A program made the position numbers and the translations under genes. Under the pieces are notes generated by a model. The model searched no databases. It worked only from the letters and a program-made list of their open reading frames with translations, and was not told the origin of the DNA. Shown piece after piece: positions 12,349 to 23,848 of a stretch of 64,000 nt of DNA. Source of the stretch: Epiperipatus broadwayi. Taxonomy: Eukaryota > Onychophora > Udeonychophora > Euonychophora > Peripatidae. Location of the stretch: assembly GCA_028023455.1 (NCBI GenBank), contig JAQFVV010006200.1:4124860-4188859 (forward strand), given 5' to 3'. Each line of letters opens with the position of its first letter. The stretch's first letter is position 1.

Positions 12349-13699
12349 GTAATTCCTTGCCATATAAACGAACTTTCATCTTAATAACCTTTTCTATTGT
12401 AAAATATAAATGTAAACATTTCTAGTTCTGAAATTTCTCCTAATGTAAAAATGTAATTACTTATTTCGTGATCGGTAATGCTAAGCCGATTAACTGCCTA
12501 AATAATGACCTCTTTTCTTTGTTTTTATTATTTCTGTTTGTTGTATATTTAAACTGTAATTCTCACTTTGTAAACTCGATTGCTAGGTTCTCACTCTCCT
12601 TGTATTTTTATTTTAATGCGGCAATGTTTATTTAATATTATGCAAATCATATCAATTTTTAGTATGCTAATAACTCGATCTGGCGAATCAATCCTATTTA
12701 TTTTTGCTATTCTGCCATTGCGGAATATTTAATCGTAAACGTAAGTGTATTCACATTATAAAATTCGCCCGATCGAGAGATTTTCCTAAACTATGTTTTA
12801 ATAATGAATATTATGCTTTTCACTACTATTTGAATTAAATGATTTACTATTGCTCCACGCTATTGATTAACATGATGAAAATTGAGTATTACCTAACTTT
12901 AATTCAGATCCTTATGTCTAGATGATTCATTTTATAAATCGCCCTGCCATCTAACAATAATTTAAGTCACTTAATTCTCGGGTGGGTTAATATGCGTTTA
13001 GTGAAGGAATTTTAATGTTTTAATATTTATCCTTAAGATATTGAATAAACCCTTTAAGTAAGTTGTATGCCCCGTTTGGGACTGCCTTTAGATCATTATT
13101 TCATTACGTTAGACTTAATTAGTACTTTAAGGCTGTATAAATCAGGGTAAATCAAACCTGACAGCTTTCGTAACGTGTCCCGGTGATAACATTCCTAATT
13201 CAGAAATGACGTTGTCATGTGTTTTCTCGATAATGGAATACTTATATGAAGCACAATCCTCGACAGAGCGTGGAGGCCCCAGCTCTTACAGATTGTCTTA
13301 GGTTAGGTAATCGCTGCTATAGGTTAACATCCTATGAGTTGGAACCATAGTATCTTGCCAACCAATTCCCAATGATATCTGTCACAAATGCGGATAAGAT
13401 TAATTTTCTTCGCTCTCAAATAAATGAAGCTCATCGTCCACTCAAGCCTTATCATGCGGATACACGTTATCGTTCTTATTCTTCCATATGGTTCAGATGC
13501 CTATACACCGTAATGATATAAGTTCCCTAAGTCATCCCAAAATTCTCGTTATAGTTTAAATTTAATTAACTTTAGTATATATACATTATCGCTTATTATC
13601 GCTACCCATCCTTCGTTCAATCGCTATTAATACATCATTAACTTACTATTGAGAAATCTATAAATGTAGACTCGCACGATAATATCAAATTGATCATAT

Positions 13700-13720
13700 T
13701 TTTCCTATTTCTCTTTGCAG
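13700..13720 (+). promoter_or_regulatory. Candidate splice acceptor in 5' LTR
   Basis: A run of 20 bases that is almost all T and C, ending TTTGCAG, followed by ATAAG. It pairs with the donor at 12349 to define a 1372-bp possible intron within the LTR. In the 3' LTR it reads TTCGCAG (ends 19971). Confidence 0.4.
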
Positions 13721-14504
13721 ATAAGAAATAAATGAATCATCTCATAAGGTTCCAAAATAATTGATTTATAATTAATGTACCTTCCCTGAAATCCAAATGT
13801 AATCATATATTGAATAAAATAAACCTTCGTACCGTTATTAAGTTTGATCATATTCTGTGTAATTTAAAATCTTATAAGCATCCATTCTAAAAGCTATTGT
13901 CATGGGTTATTTTCCTTAACTTAGAAATATCATAGCGTGAGTAATATCAACCCGTTAAATCACATTAGCATACTAAGCCGCAGATTTCAAATAATTAAGT
14001 TATCATTATGTATATTTATTGGTGCATATCCATCAAACCTTGTTATGTTATCCGGTTTGACATGGAATGCCCAAGTGACCATAAGTGAAACCTAAATCGA
14101 GTGTTCAACAGATATAATTTCTAATTCATTGTAAATCTCCATATCTAGTGATTCACATGATTAATCAATTATTATTAATATTACGTTTAATAAATTTACA
14201 TTTAATAAGCTATCTTTTGGATATTTTTTGTTGGTTTGTGTGTGCACGTCTATACTTTGCGTTATCAATTAGTTAAGCCGTAGGTCTCTTGTATCTTCGC
14301 TGAACCTTCCTGGGCCAGAGTAAATTGAAGAGTATGCGGCTATCATCAGAAATGTGGTTTGTAATGTGATAGACTTGGGAAGTGGGCAATAGGGCGGAGT
14401 TCATGAGTATCCCTGACCTGTGTATCTTGTATATGATTGAACTCTAGGTACTTTTGCTTAGGTCCTAATTCTTGTTAGACGAACATACAATTCTGACAGG
14501 TACA

Positions 14505-15060
14505 GTGTATTTTTTTTTATCCGGGTTTGGCTACCCATCGCAGGGCTTCAAAACAAACACCCATATATCTGAGATGATGATAAATGGCGATAGACAACAT
14601 AGGTTTTAAAAGTGGAATTTTTTTTTTGGAAAAATTTTTTTTTTGAAATTTTTTTTTTTCGGACACCCAGCTTGATATTTTGTTATCCGGGTTTGAGGGT
14701 CTTTTTGAAATTACCACACCCTGCAATACCCTACAGAGCATCTGATATTATATATATGTTTTTTTTTCTTTTCGTTCCTGTTCCAAATATTAATAAATGT
14801 ATGTAAAATTTATTTTTCGGGTTTGAACTCATAAATGGTACTGCCCTAATAAAATTGTACACACCAAGTAATACCCTAGAGATTATTCGAATTGTAGATG
14901 TATGGCAAATTTTTTTTGGTGGTGTCATCAAACAAATGAAGCGTCTTTTGTAACAGAAATATTTGTCTTCCCAAGTAGCTATATGAACTTTAGTGTGTTT
15001 AGTCATGTTATTTATCCTACATGTGTTTTTATAAAGTAGTCCGGTATTCATGATCTGATG
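14505..15060 (+). repeat. Diverged internal repeats at the start of the internal region
   Basis: The motif (A)TCCGGGTTTG recurs at 14520 and 14682, and TTCGGGTTTG at 14816, each followed within 60-80 bp by an ACCC-rich segment (CAATACCCTACAGA, TAATACCCTAGAGA). Spacing is about 135-160 bp, so this is a strongly diverged tandem array. T-rich tracts separate the units. No convincing primer-binding site adjoins the 5' LTR. Confidence 0.5.
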
Positions 15061-15067
15061 AAGTAAA

Positions 15068-15361
15068 ATGACTCGTATGTATTTAGAGTAACCGTAAATA
15101 GGTGAAGACCCATATAAACTGAATTCTATGTTGTCAAGCGGCCAGATGTAGTTGGCAAAATGCTTTAATGACTCATGTATTTAGAGTAACCGTAAATAGG
15201 TGAAGACCCATATAAACTGAATTCTATGTTGTCAAGCGGCCAGATGTAGTTGGCAAAACGCTTTAATGACTCATGTATTTAGAGTAACCGTAAATAGGTG
15301 AAGACCCTTAGAAACTGTTATGTAGTGCCAAGCAGCCAGATGTAGTTGGCAAAATGCTTCA
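15068..15361 (+). repeat. Three tandem ~98-bp units in the LTR-element internal region
   Basis: Units start at about 15068, 15168 and 15266. Each holds TTTAGAGTAACCGTAAATAG, GTGAAGACCC and CCAGATGTAGTTGGCAAAA. The first two are almost identical; the third has diverged in its middle. They lie upstream of the gag frame in the long leader. Confidence 0.92.
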
Positions 15362-16141
15362 ATGGCCTACATGTCCTCATGTAAAAAAAAAAAAGTCCAA
15401 AGAGTCCAAAAAACATAGTGTCATATAGTCTTGTAGAGGTCAGTTGTGTAACATCCTCTCGTTTTAAGAGTCGTAAATTTTTTTTGTTGAACCTAAAGGA
15501 CACACCATAGATGTGATTTCAAAATTCATTTTGAATCTATAATATCAACCAGATAAACGATTGCGATATTATTACTAAATTTTGCTAAATCATTTTGCTT
15601 TAAATTTTTTTTTATTAATGTCATTCTTTTCAAATTTAATTGAACAGTCAAACTTATAGATGTGCACACGAACCAAAGATAGTTATGAGTGATAAGCCGA
15701 CTGTGTTGACATGGCGCCCGTGTATTATTATACACACTATAAATTTTGTCAACCAGTAAACACTCACGAAAACAATAAAGTATGTGAATGAGCAAAGAAG
15801 GGGTCATTATACCATATTTGTTTCATATGTCTTGTACAAAGGGGAAATTAAAAATTTTTTTTTATATATAGGTGCATTTCAGGTGCAAGAGAGCGAACGG
15901 CTCATATGACAAAGCAATGTCACGGTAAAAATTGGTTTCTTTAGTCTTTAATATGTTATTTCATTTAATATGTATTAGTTTTGATAAAAGTATAAATGTA
16001 AATATTTTGGCAGTAAGAGGAGATAGTATAAAATTAGATGGTAGTAAGAAAATAGTTAAGGTGTTGAGTTTTGGGCATAGGTGATGGTTGAGGAAGGGAA
16101 GGGGGAGCGATCTAGCTATCGCAAACTATAGACAGAATCCA
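15362..16141 (+). other. Non-coding leader before gag
   Basis: AT-rich leader with several stops in all frames. At 15873-15890 a T-rich tract leads into ATATAG|GTGCATTTCAG|GTGC, two overlapping possible splice acceptors through which a spliced mRNA could reach gag. An in-frame stop at 16082-16084 limits the gag frame on its 5' side. Confidence 0.45.
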
Positions 16142-16927
16142 ATGGAAAGGTTAATGAACGGTAGGGAAGGTAGCGAATCGGGAAATGAAAATGAGAGTGT
16201 AGGCAGTGAGGGGCTCGGGTCAGAAATTATTTTTAAAGAACCAGGTGTAAGGGATTATGAGCGGGTAAAATCAGGGATTGACGATGATAATCAGAGCCTA
16301 CTCGTCCTAATCCATAAAATCGTGCAAGAAAATAGAAGGGACAGGGAAGAATTCTATAAAATGGTCCAAGAAAGTAGGAGGGAAGCCAGGGAGGATCTCC
16401 AGATCATGATCCAGGAGAGTAGAAAGGAAGCCAGGGAAGAGTTCCTTATCATGCTCCAGGAGGTGAGGGAAGAGTCCCGGAGACATTTCCAGGAAACAAC
16501 GATTAGGATACAGCAAGAAGATGGTGCAAATACCCATGCTATGAAAACTGAAGAATGTGGCCAACTATGCCAGACCGATGGGTTGAAAGAGACCATTGGA
16601 GATCTGCGTTGGGAGCTGGGACCGAATGAACCGGCACCTAGATGTGAGTCAGGCAGCCAAGATGAGTCACCCCCAGAGTCCAATATAAAAGGAGGGAGAA
16701 TGGAACACCAGTACCATGTCATAAAAAGGGACGAAACAATGGTTAAGGAAGTGATCATAGAAAGTGCTCAAGAGCCAGATGGGATTAATCACGGGAATAG
16801 TTCCAACATGGCTAAATTCATTCAAGTACAGCCCTTTCGGGGGGAACCAGGGGATAGTCCACAGGCACATCTAGGAAACTTAAAGGAGCTTTTTTTTTCA
16901 ACTCTGCTACGAATGCCGAGCAAGTAG
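16142..16927 (+). CDS. gag: Gag-like protein, N-terminal part (coiled coil)
   Basis: The only substantial frame in the LTR element. The open frame begins after a stop at 16082; the first in-frame ATG is 16142. The N-terminus is acidic and serine-rich. Then come three near-perfect 15-residue repeats (units like MVQESRREARE, MIQESRKEARE, MLQEVREESRR) predicting a charged helical coiled coil, then a polar linker. The last 40 residues, starting near MAKFIQVQPFRGE, read as the beginning of a retrotransposon capsid domain. The frame then crosses a run of nine T (16890-16898) and stops at 16925-16927. The rest of the capsid continues in the -1 frame (next entry). Expected role: assembling a capsid around the element RNA. 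Confidence 0.7.
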   Translation: MERLMNGREGSESGNENESVGSEGLGSEIIFKEPGVRDYERVKSGIDDDNQSLLVLIHKIVQENRRDREEFYKMVQESRREAREDLQIMIQESRKEAREEFLIMLQEVREESRRHFQETTIRIQQEDGANTHAMKTEECGQLCQTDGLKETIGDLRWELGPNEPAPRCESGSQDESPPESNIKGGRMEHQYHVIKRDETMVKEVIIESAQEPDGINHGNSSNMAKFIQVQPFRGEPGDSPQAHLGNLKELFFSTLLRMPSK

Positions 16928-17412
16928 CCATAGCCAGCCATTACCTAAGGGGCACGGCCAAGGATTGGTGGGGCTCTCTGGTCATGAAGCCCAAAACCTT
17001 TAAAGACTATGAGGAGGCAGTGCTGGGAAGTTTTTGGGATGAAGAGCGGCAGGACGGGATCCTGGAAGCGTTGACCATGGAAAAGTACGGGCCCAACTCA
17101 AAGGAAACCCACACGCAGTTTTTTGTACGCCAAGTGGCAAGGTTCCAATCTCTGACGGCGTTCACGTATTCGGACCCCCGAATTATTAGGACTATCCGCC
17201 ACAATATGCCTGCCTGGGTGCAGAAATTGATGCTCAGAAGTCAGATCATTGAGGTAGATAAGATGTCCCGATTTCTAACATCTCTCGATTATGGCAACTT
17301 GGCTCCAGAGCCAGATAAACCTCGGAAAGAAGGACCAGCAGGCTACCGCAATGCTGGGGCATATGAGTCACATGCGAAACAATATATACCACCAGATTCT
17401 GGGAGAAGATAG
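16899..17412 (+). pseudogene. gag: Gag-like capsid domain, separated by a frame change
   Basis: Continues the previous frame in the -1 phase, open from the T9 tract to the stop at 17410-17412; the first internal ATG is 16984. It has the retrotransposon Gag (PF03732-like) pattern: a YLRGTAKDWW motif, a TFKDYEEAVLGSFWDEERQ helix, then FFVRQVARFQSL and MPAWVQKLML. The C-terminus is proline- and glycine-rich and ends without a CCHC zinc knuckle. No protease or reverse transcriptase follows; 17413-17729 is AT-rich with the region expected to hold a polypurine tract. The break could be an indel in the T run or programmed -1 slippage; the former is more likely. Confidence 0.7.
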
Positions 17413-17720
17413 CCCAAGTAGGGAAAGAGAAGAATAGAAAAAAAAATAGACTGCTGGACCTTATAAGATAGTCAAATGTATATTCTAGTTGTTTTTCTTT
17501 CTTGTTTCATTGTTTATATATATAGAATATAGTTACTAACTAATTATCAGAGGCTGACTGAATTTAGGTAGGGTAAAGTTTACTAAAGCCAATTTAAAAA
17601 TAAATCTCAAACCATGTAAATATTAAAGTGGGAAAACCGTGTTGTGCATTTTCTTGTTACCTGAAAGGATGCATCAACTCCAAGTAAAATCTTTTTTTTT
17701 TCACTGATTTTTTTTTATCT

Positions 17721-17729
17721 AGGGGCATA
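17721..17729 (+). other. Possible short polypurine tract
   Basis: AGGGGCA just before the 3' LTR, after a T-rich stretch. Short and interrupted by C, so weak as a plus-strand primer. Confidence 0.25.
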
Positions 17730-20700
17730 TAAAGCGGAATCTGTTGCACACATTCAGCTTCACTCTCTAATAATGTTTGAAACCACCAAACATGGATTCA
17801 AACCTAACCATTTAATTATAGACCACCGAGGAGTGAAGGTATACCAATGTGCGTGGTTGTTTATGTATGTGTAAACTTTAAATTCATTTAACATCAATAT
17901 GCATAAAAACAATTATATATTTTCATTACGGTAAACAATCGTGCGTATGTGTGTGTAACAGATCAATTTTAATAATTTAAAGTGTTGCATAATGTATATT
18001 TTATTTATACATATATTTTCATAGAGAGAAAGTTCGAGAGGGGAACGTAAAATTAGTAAATAAAAGACTTACCGTCTTCCAAATTATAAAAGAAATTTGT
18101 TTTATTGTAATATAGATTGATTTAATGTCATGATTAGTTAACGTTGATTCCGCAGGTCTATTTTCAGCTTAAAGTAGACCAAAACCAACTCTCTAACTTA
18201 ATCTCGTTTGTAGTCCAAAATATGCTGTATCATTGTAGTTATTAAAACATCCAGGAATTACCCAGCGGCGGTGATAACGAGTATAAATACAACCACATTT
18301 TCTAACTAAGGGAGGAGACATGTCATTTTTCTAACGCATTGCTAAGGGGAAGTCACGCCCCTCTGAATGGCAACATGACGGGCTAATAAAACATAGATTT
18401 ACTTCCCCGGATCTCTCCAAAAATCTAACCGATGCCTAAATACTCGGAAACCATCGTTCATAAATTACTGCCAAAATGAACTTAATATTGAGTAAAGAAT
18501 GGACTGAAACCTTAATTTTGTCAATTTGTCATAAATTAATTTCTTTATCAAACATGGAACCAACACGTGCGCACCCGGCTGGAAATTCATCAGAAAGAAA
18601 GGTAATTCCTTGCCGTATAAACGAACTTTCATCTTAATAACCTTTTCTATTGTAAAATATAAATGTAAACATTTCTAGTTCTGAAATTTCTCCTAATGTA
18701 AAAATGTAATTACTTATTTCGTGATCGGTAATGCTAAGCCGATTAACTGCCTAAATAATGACCTCTTTTCTTTGTTTTTATTATTTCTGTTTATTGTATA
18801 TTTAAACTGTAATTCTCACTTTGTAAACTCGATTGCTAGGTTCTCACTCTCCTTGTATTTTTATTTTAATGCGGCAATGTTGATTTAATATTATGCAAAT
18901 CATATCAATTTTTAGTATGCTAATAACTCGATCTGGCGAATCAATCCTATTTATTTTTGCTATTCTGCCATTGCGGAATATTTAATCGTAAATGTAAGTG
19001 TATTCACATTATAAAATTCGCCCGATCGAGAGATTTTCCTAAACTATGTTTTAATAATGAATATTATGCTTTTCACTACTATTTGAATTAAATGATTTAC
19101 TATTGCTCCACGCTATTGATTAACATGATGAAAATTGAGTATTACCTAACTTTAATTCAGATCCTTATGTCTAGATGATTCATTTTATAAATCGCCCCGC
19201 CATCTAACAATAATTTAAGTCACTTAGTTCTCGGGTGGGTTAATATGCGTTTAGCAAAGGAATTTTAATGTTTTAATATTTATCCTTAAGATATTGAATA
19301 AATCCTTTAAGTAAGTTGTATGCCCCGTTTGGGACTGCCTTTAGATCATTATTTCATTACGTTAGACTTAATTAGTACTTTAAGGCTGTATAAATCAGGG
19401 TAAATCAAACCTGACAGCTTTTGTAACGTGTCCCGGTGATAACATTCCTAATTCAGAAATGACGTCATGTGTTTTCTCGATAATGGAATACTTATATGAA
19501 GCACAATTCTCGACAGAGCGTGGAGGCCCCAGCTCTTACAGATTGTCTTAGGTTAGGTAATCGCTGCTATAGGTTAACATTCTACGAGTTGGAACCATAG
19601 TATCTTGCCAACCAATTCCCAATGCTATCCGTCACAAATGCGGATAAGATTAATTTTCTTCGCTCCCAAATAAATGAAGCTCATCGTCCACTCAAGCCTT
19701 ATCATGCGGTTCACACGTTATCGTTCTTATCCTTCCATATGGTTCAGATGTCTATACACCGTAATGATATAAGTTCCCTAAGTCATCCCAAAATTCTCGT
19801 TATAGTTTAAATTTAATTAACTTTAGTATATATACATTATCGCTTATTAGCGCTACCCATCCTTCGTTCAATCGCTATTAATACATCATTAACTTACTAT
19901 TGAGAAATCTATAAATGTAGACTCGCACGATAATATCAAAATGATCATATTTTTCCTATTTCTCTTCGCAGATAAGAAATAAATGAATCATCTCATAAGG
20001 TTCCAAAATAATTGATTTATAATTAATGTACCTTCCCTGAAATCCAAATGTAATCATATATTGAATAAAATAAACCTTCGTACCGTTATTAAGTTTGATC
20101 ATATTCTGTGTAATTTAAAATCTTATAAGCATCCATTCTAAAAGCTATTGTCATGGGTTATTTTCCTTAACTTAGAAATATCATAGCGTGAGTAATATCA
20201 ACCCATTAAATCACATTAGCATACTAAGCCGCAGATTTCAAATAATTAAGTTATCATTATGTATATTTATTGGTGCATATCCATCAAACCTTGTTATGTT
20301 ATCCGGTTTGACATGGAATGCCCAAGTGACCATAAGGGAAACCTAAATCGAGTGTTCAACAGATATAATTTTTAATTCATTGTAAATCTCTATATCTAGT
20401 GATTCACATGATTAATCAATTATTATTAATATTACGTTTAATAAATTTACATTTAATAAGCTATCTTTTGGATATTTTTTGTTGGTTTGTGTGTGCACGT
20501 CTATACTTTGCATTATCAATTAGTTAAGCCGTAGGTCTCTTGTATCTTCGCTGAACCTTCCTGGGCTGGAGTAAATTGAAGAGTATGCGGCTATCATCAG
20601 AAATGTGGTTTGTAATGTGATAGACTTGGGAAGTGGGCAATAGGGCGGAGTTCATGAGTATCCCTGACCTGTGTATCTTGTATATGATTGAACTCTAGGT

Positions 20701-20755
20701 ACTTTTGCTTAGGTCCTAATTCTTGTTAGACGAACATACAATTCTGACCGGTACA
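17730..20755 (+). repeat. 3' LTR (3026 bp)
   Basis: Same sequence as 11477-14504 apart from about fifty substitutions, a 3-bp loss (GACGTTGTCATG to GACGTCATG) and a 1-bp gain. First dinucleotide TA instead of TG. Ends GGTACA before a TA run. The open frame at 19622-19810 lies in this LTR and is present only because of small differences from the 5' copy. Confidence 0.88.
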
Positions 20756-23700
20756 ATATATATATATATATATTCCTTTGTTGCTAAAGATCCTGGTTGA
20801 GACTTAAACAGTAAACTACTTTCCTTGCTATTAACATAAATTTACTCACACCCAATATTTCATTTAATTCTACATGGATTTAAACTTCTTTTACTTCCCA
20901 TACTAGTTATCCTTCTCTCCAACTCCCTATTTTTTATTAATGCATCTATTCTTCTATCTCATTTCTTGACACTATAACACTCAAAAATTCTTTTAACACT
21001 ATCATCCCATTTTTTGCATAAGTATACTGATATAAATTTTTTATTCAAATCTTCTGCCTATCATACTAGCTTTCTCACCCAGCTTGTTGCCTATCCTTAA
21101 CTCATAATCCAATTAAATACTATTTTGATTATTTTCTTATTATACATAAATTGCAATCTACTGAACATTTTTATTTTGCTTTTTGCATCTCTCATATAAA
21201 AACTTGACCATCTCATTTCTCCTTGAATTGCCTTATTTGCCATCCACACATCTGTATCTAATGCATATCTTCCTATTCTCTTTGTACATTTTCTAAGTAA
21301 TCTAACACCCCTTTACTAACACATAACACATCATTACCATCTGTTAACCCTGCTACTGACACTCCCTTCCTTACAATTCTAGCTACATCATATTTATTAT
21401 CTGAAAACACTGTTAATTTCTTTATCAATCCCTTTCTTTTCTTTGCTTTATTTATCAATTTTTTCCCTATTCATTCAAGCAATTTCTCTGATTACTCAAG
21501 ACAATTCCCAAATAATTATACCTATTCATCACCCAGCATTATATTCCCCAATAAAAATTCTTTCTCTTCGTTTCCCCCCAATATTAATTTTTTGATTTTT
21601 CTTCACTAAATCTAATCCCCTATCTCTTCACCCACTCTTGCACGTCTTTGGCATAACTTCCATATCTTCCCTACTTTCTGTGCACAAGAATATGTCATCC
21701 ACAAATATAAAAACTTGATAATGCATATATTCCCCCTTGCCATCTATTAATGGTATCTCTACCTCTCTGCCTAGTCTTTCTATTGCTCTTTTTATTTCTC
21801 TCAAATAGAACAAAAACAAAATAGGTCACAAAGGACATCCTTGCCTTAGTCTCACCCCCATTTTTAACTTTAATTGATTCTGTATTCCCCAATTGATATG
21901 TATAGTAATTATTTTCATACAATCTTTTGATAAGATCCACTAAAACTCCATCCATTCCCAAATTTACTAAACTTACCCATAATATATTTCTATTTACTCT
22001 ATTATATGTCTTTTTTATATCTATAAAAATTATATATAATTGTCTGCCTGTATTTCTACTCATATCTGTATGTTGTGTGACTACATATAAACTATCTTTT
22101 ATATACCTATTCGATCGAAAGCCTCATTGCATTTCTCTCACTATTATTTTTTTCCATCCATGTGCAACTCTTTCAGCCACCATATATGCAAAAACTTTAC
22201 ATAACCCTGATGTTACCACTGTCAGCATATAATTGCTTAACTTTCTATGATTCTTACTCTTTCCTTTAAATAGTATTCTTATTCTTGTATTACTCCAACT
22301 ATCTGGAAAATCTCTCTTCTGTGCCATCTTATTAAAACATGATAATAGGTTTAATTTTGCCTATTTCCTAAATTCATTACCATCTCTGCTGCCCATCCAT
22401 TTAAACTTCTTGCCTTTCCACTCTTCAATTTCTTCCTTGCCTCATTCAATTCATATTCTGTAAACCTAATATTTCCATTACTATCTGCTTTTTATGCTTG
22501 TTATCATGCTGTCAACATCTTTTGTATATACATTACATAATTATTTAAAATTGTCTCTAATTCTTCTCTAGAGCAACATTTAATTCCCTCATCAAAATAT
22601 TTGCTCCCATTTCTTCCATTATTAATATTCTCTAACAATTTACTATTTAATTTCATTCTTTCTATATAATTATATATTTTAGACAACTTCTTTTTTAAAA
22701 AATACTTCTCCCATTTAACATTAAAATCTTCTTTACTTTTTTTGTTCTTAATAGCACTCTTGCATGTTTCCCCCCTTACTTTTACACTTTTACTAACTCT
22801 CACCCTTCTATTATTTTCATTCTTCTGAATATTCTCACCTAAAACCCTATTTGCCACTTTTTTTACTTCATGACATCAATCCTTATATTCATCCCCAGCC
22901 AACACTTCCATGATTTCTTCAACTTTTATATTCTTCTAACTTATCACCATTCCTTTTCTATTCACATTTTTCATTATCCTTCCTACTTTTATTACTATTT
23001 TCCATCACATTACTAACCATTCTATTATAAAAAAATTATGATCACTATTACATAATCTTTTTTTATTATCAAATACTTTAATTTTCCATACTCATTTCCT
23101 CTTTCTCTACTAATACACAATCTGTTGTGTGAAATATATTATTTCTAGACCATTTGTATTGTTCCTCATAAATATTTGATAAATTTCCAATGCTCAAATT
23201 CTCTCTTTGACAAAAATTCTTCCAAAGCTGTCCATTCTTATTATTTACATCATCAATTTCTTTAATATGCTCATTCATATCCCCTATAACCATTATTTTC
23301 TTCCCTTTTTTTGAAACTCTGTATATCATTAACTGGGCATTCATATATGCTACTGTTCCACTCCATTATAGTTTGATTATCTCCAGTTGCTATATACACT
23401 ATAGCCACCGACCATTCTTGTCTTCCTAACCTCATCTCAAACACAAATATTCTTGACATTTAATGGTGTTTAAATATTTTTTTGACATAACTCCTATACC
23501 AACACCCCTTTTTTCTTTTCTATTTATACCCTGACATACCAAATCTTTCACAGTAGGTTCTTCTTCTTTTAGATGTGTTTCCACTAATGCTAATACCCCA
23601 AGCTCTTCATTTTTAACTGCTTTGTTTAATTCCATCCACTTTTTTGGTCTCCTACCACCTTGCTTATTCAAATATCCTATTTTAACAGTTTCTTCTTTCT
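20756..23700 (-). pseudogene. LINE ORF2 (endonuclease and reverse transcriptase), decayed
   Basis: Minus-strand ORF2 of a LINE. From right to left: endonuclease start (23432-23671, with LALVETHLKEEE), central part (23271-23459) and a GDMNEHI motif (23078-23344); a basic linker (22504-22857); RT finger block FPDSWSNTRIRILFKGK (22124-22327); palm motif A FIDIKKTYNRVNR (21695-22063), catalytic D present; and motif C in the form IFVDDIFL (21628-21819), where both aspartates survive. A cysteine-containing C-terminal piece follows to 21273. Frameshifts and stops between pieces show decay. Its 3' end was pushed to 11071-11476 by the LTR element. The RT type is not one I can place beyond the non-LTR group with an AP endonuclease. 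Confidence 0.8.
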
Positions 23701-23741
23701 TAACTACTCTTTTATAAATTCTTTAGACTCTTTCTTAGACT

Positions 23742-23848
23742 AGAGATTTAGTGGCGCAGCTGCCTTGCAAGCAAACAGTTGGTTGCGGACGGTTGTTGCG
23801 GGTTCGCCTCCTGTCCGATGCTATGACATATGGAAAAAAAAAGAAAAA
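23742..23848 (+). mobile_element. Short tRNA-derived SINE
   Basis: A-box-like TAGTGGCGCAGCTG, arm GCTGCCTTGCAAGCA and B box GGTTCGCCTCC, then the tail GATGCTATGACATATGG and poly(A) with one G. The tail matches that of the SINE at 3790-3894, so this is the same family in plus orientation. It lies between ORF1 and ORF2 of the surrounding LINE. Target duplication not clear. Confidence 0.75.

Larger units (their letters stand above)
11477..14504 (+). repeat. 5' LTR (3028 bp)
   Basis: TG...CA ends. A TATAAATA box at 12029-12036, then AATAAA at 12132-12137, suggest U3 of about 590 bp, R of about 90 bp and an exceptionally long U5 of about 2.3 kb. Downstream of R are a short ORF with a splice donor (12223-12349) and a polypyrimidine-AG acceptor (13700-13720). 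The U3/R/U5 division is inferred from these motifs only. Confidence 0.88.
11477..20755 (+). mobile_element. Young LTR retroelement with 3-kb LTRs and gag only
   Basis: Two direct repeats of 3028 and 3026 bp flank a 3.2-kb internal region. The left repeat begins TGAAGCGG and ends GGTACA, the TG...CA form of LTRs; the right one begins TAAAGCGG (one change) and also ends GGTACA. Both outer flanks are runs of TATATA, so the target duplication lies inside a TA microsatellite. By eye the LTRs differ at roughly fifty positions (about 1.7 percent), mostly transitions, so insertion is fairly recent. Inside are one gag-like frame and non-coding repeats; no protease, reverse transcriptase, RNase H or integrase is present. 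It must have moved with enzymes from a partner element. Large terminal repeats with a pol-less interior recall LARD-type non-autonomous elements, but the retained gag is unusual. It lies in a minus-strand LINE and is visibly richer in C and G, including CpG, than its surroundings. Confidence 0.88.

Noticed and set aside
14525-14545. TTTGGCTACCCATCGCAGGG as a primer-binding site
   Set aside because: It lies over 20 bp from the LTR end and does not clearly complement a tRNA 3' end.
15068-15361. CRISPR-like array
   Set aside because: Units are contiguous 98-bp tandem repeats without spacers, in animal DNA inside a retroelement.
16307-16758. Minus-strand frames opposite gag
   Set aside because: Shadows of the coding strand; they have no recognisable domain and the plus strand has a clear gag pattern.
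11477-20755. Segmental duplication instead of an LTR element
   Set aside because: TG...CA ends, TA-run flanks on both outer sides, promoter/poly(A) order in the repeats and a gag frame between them fit an LTR element better.
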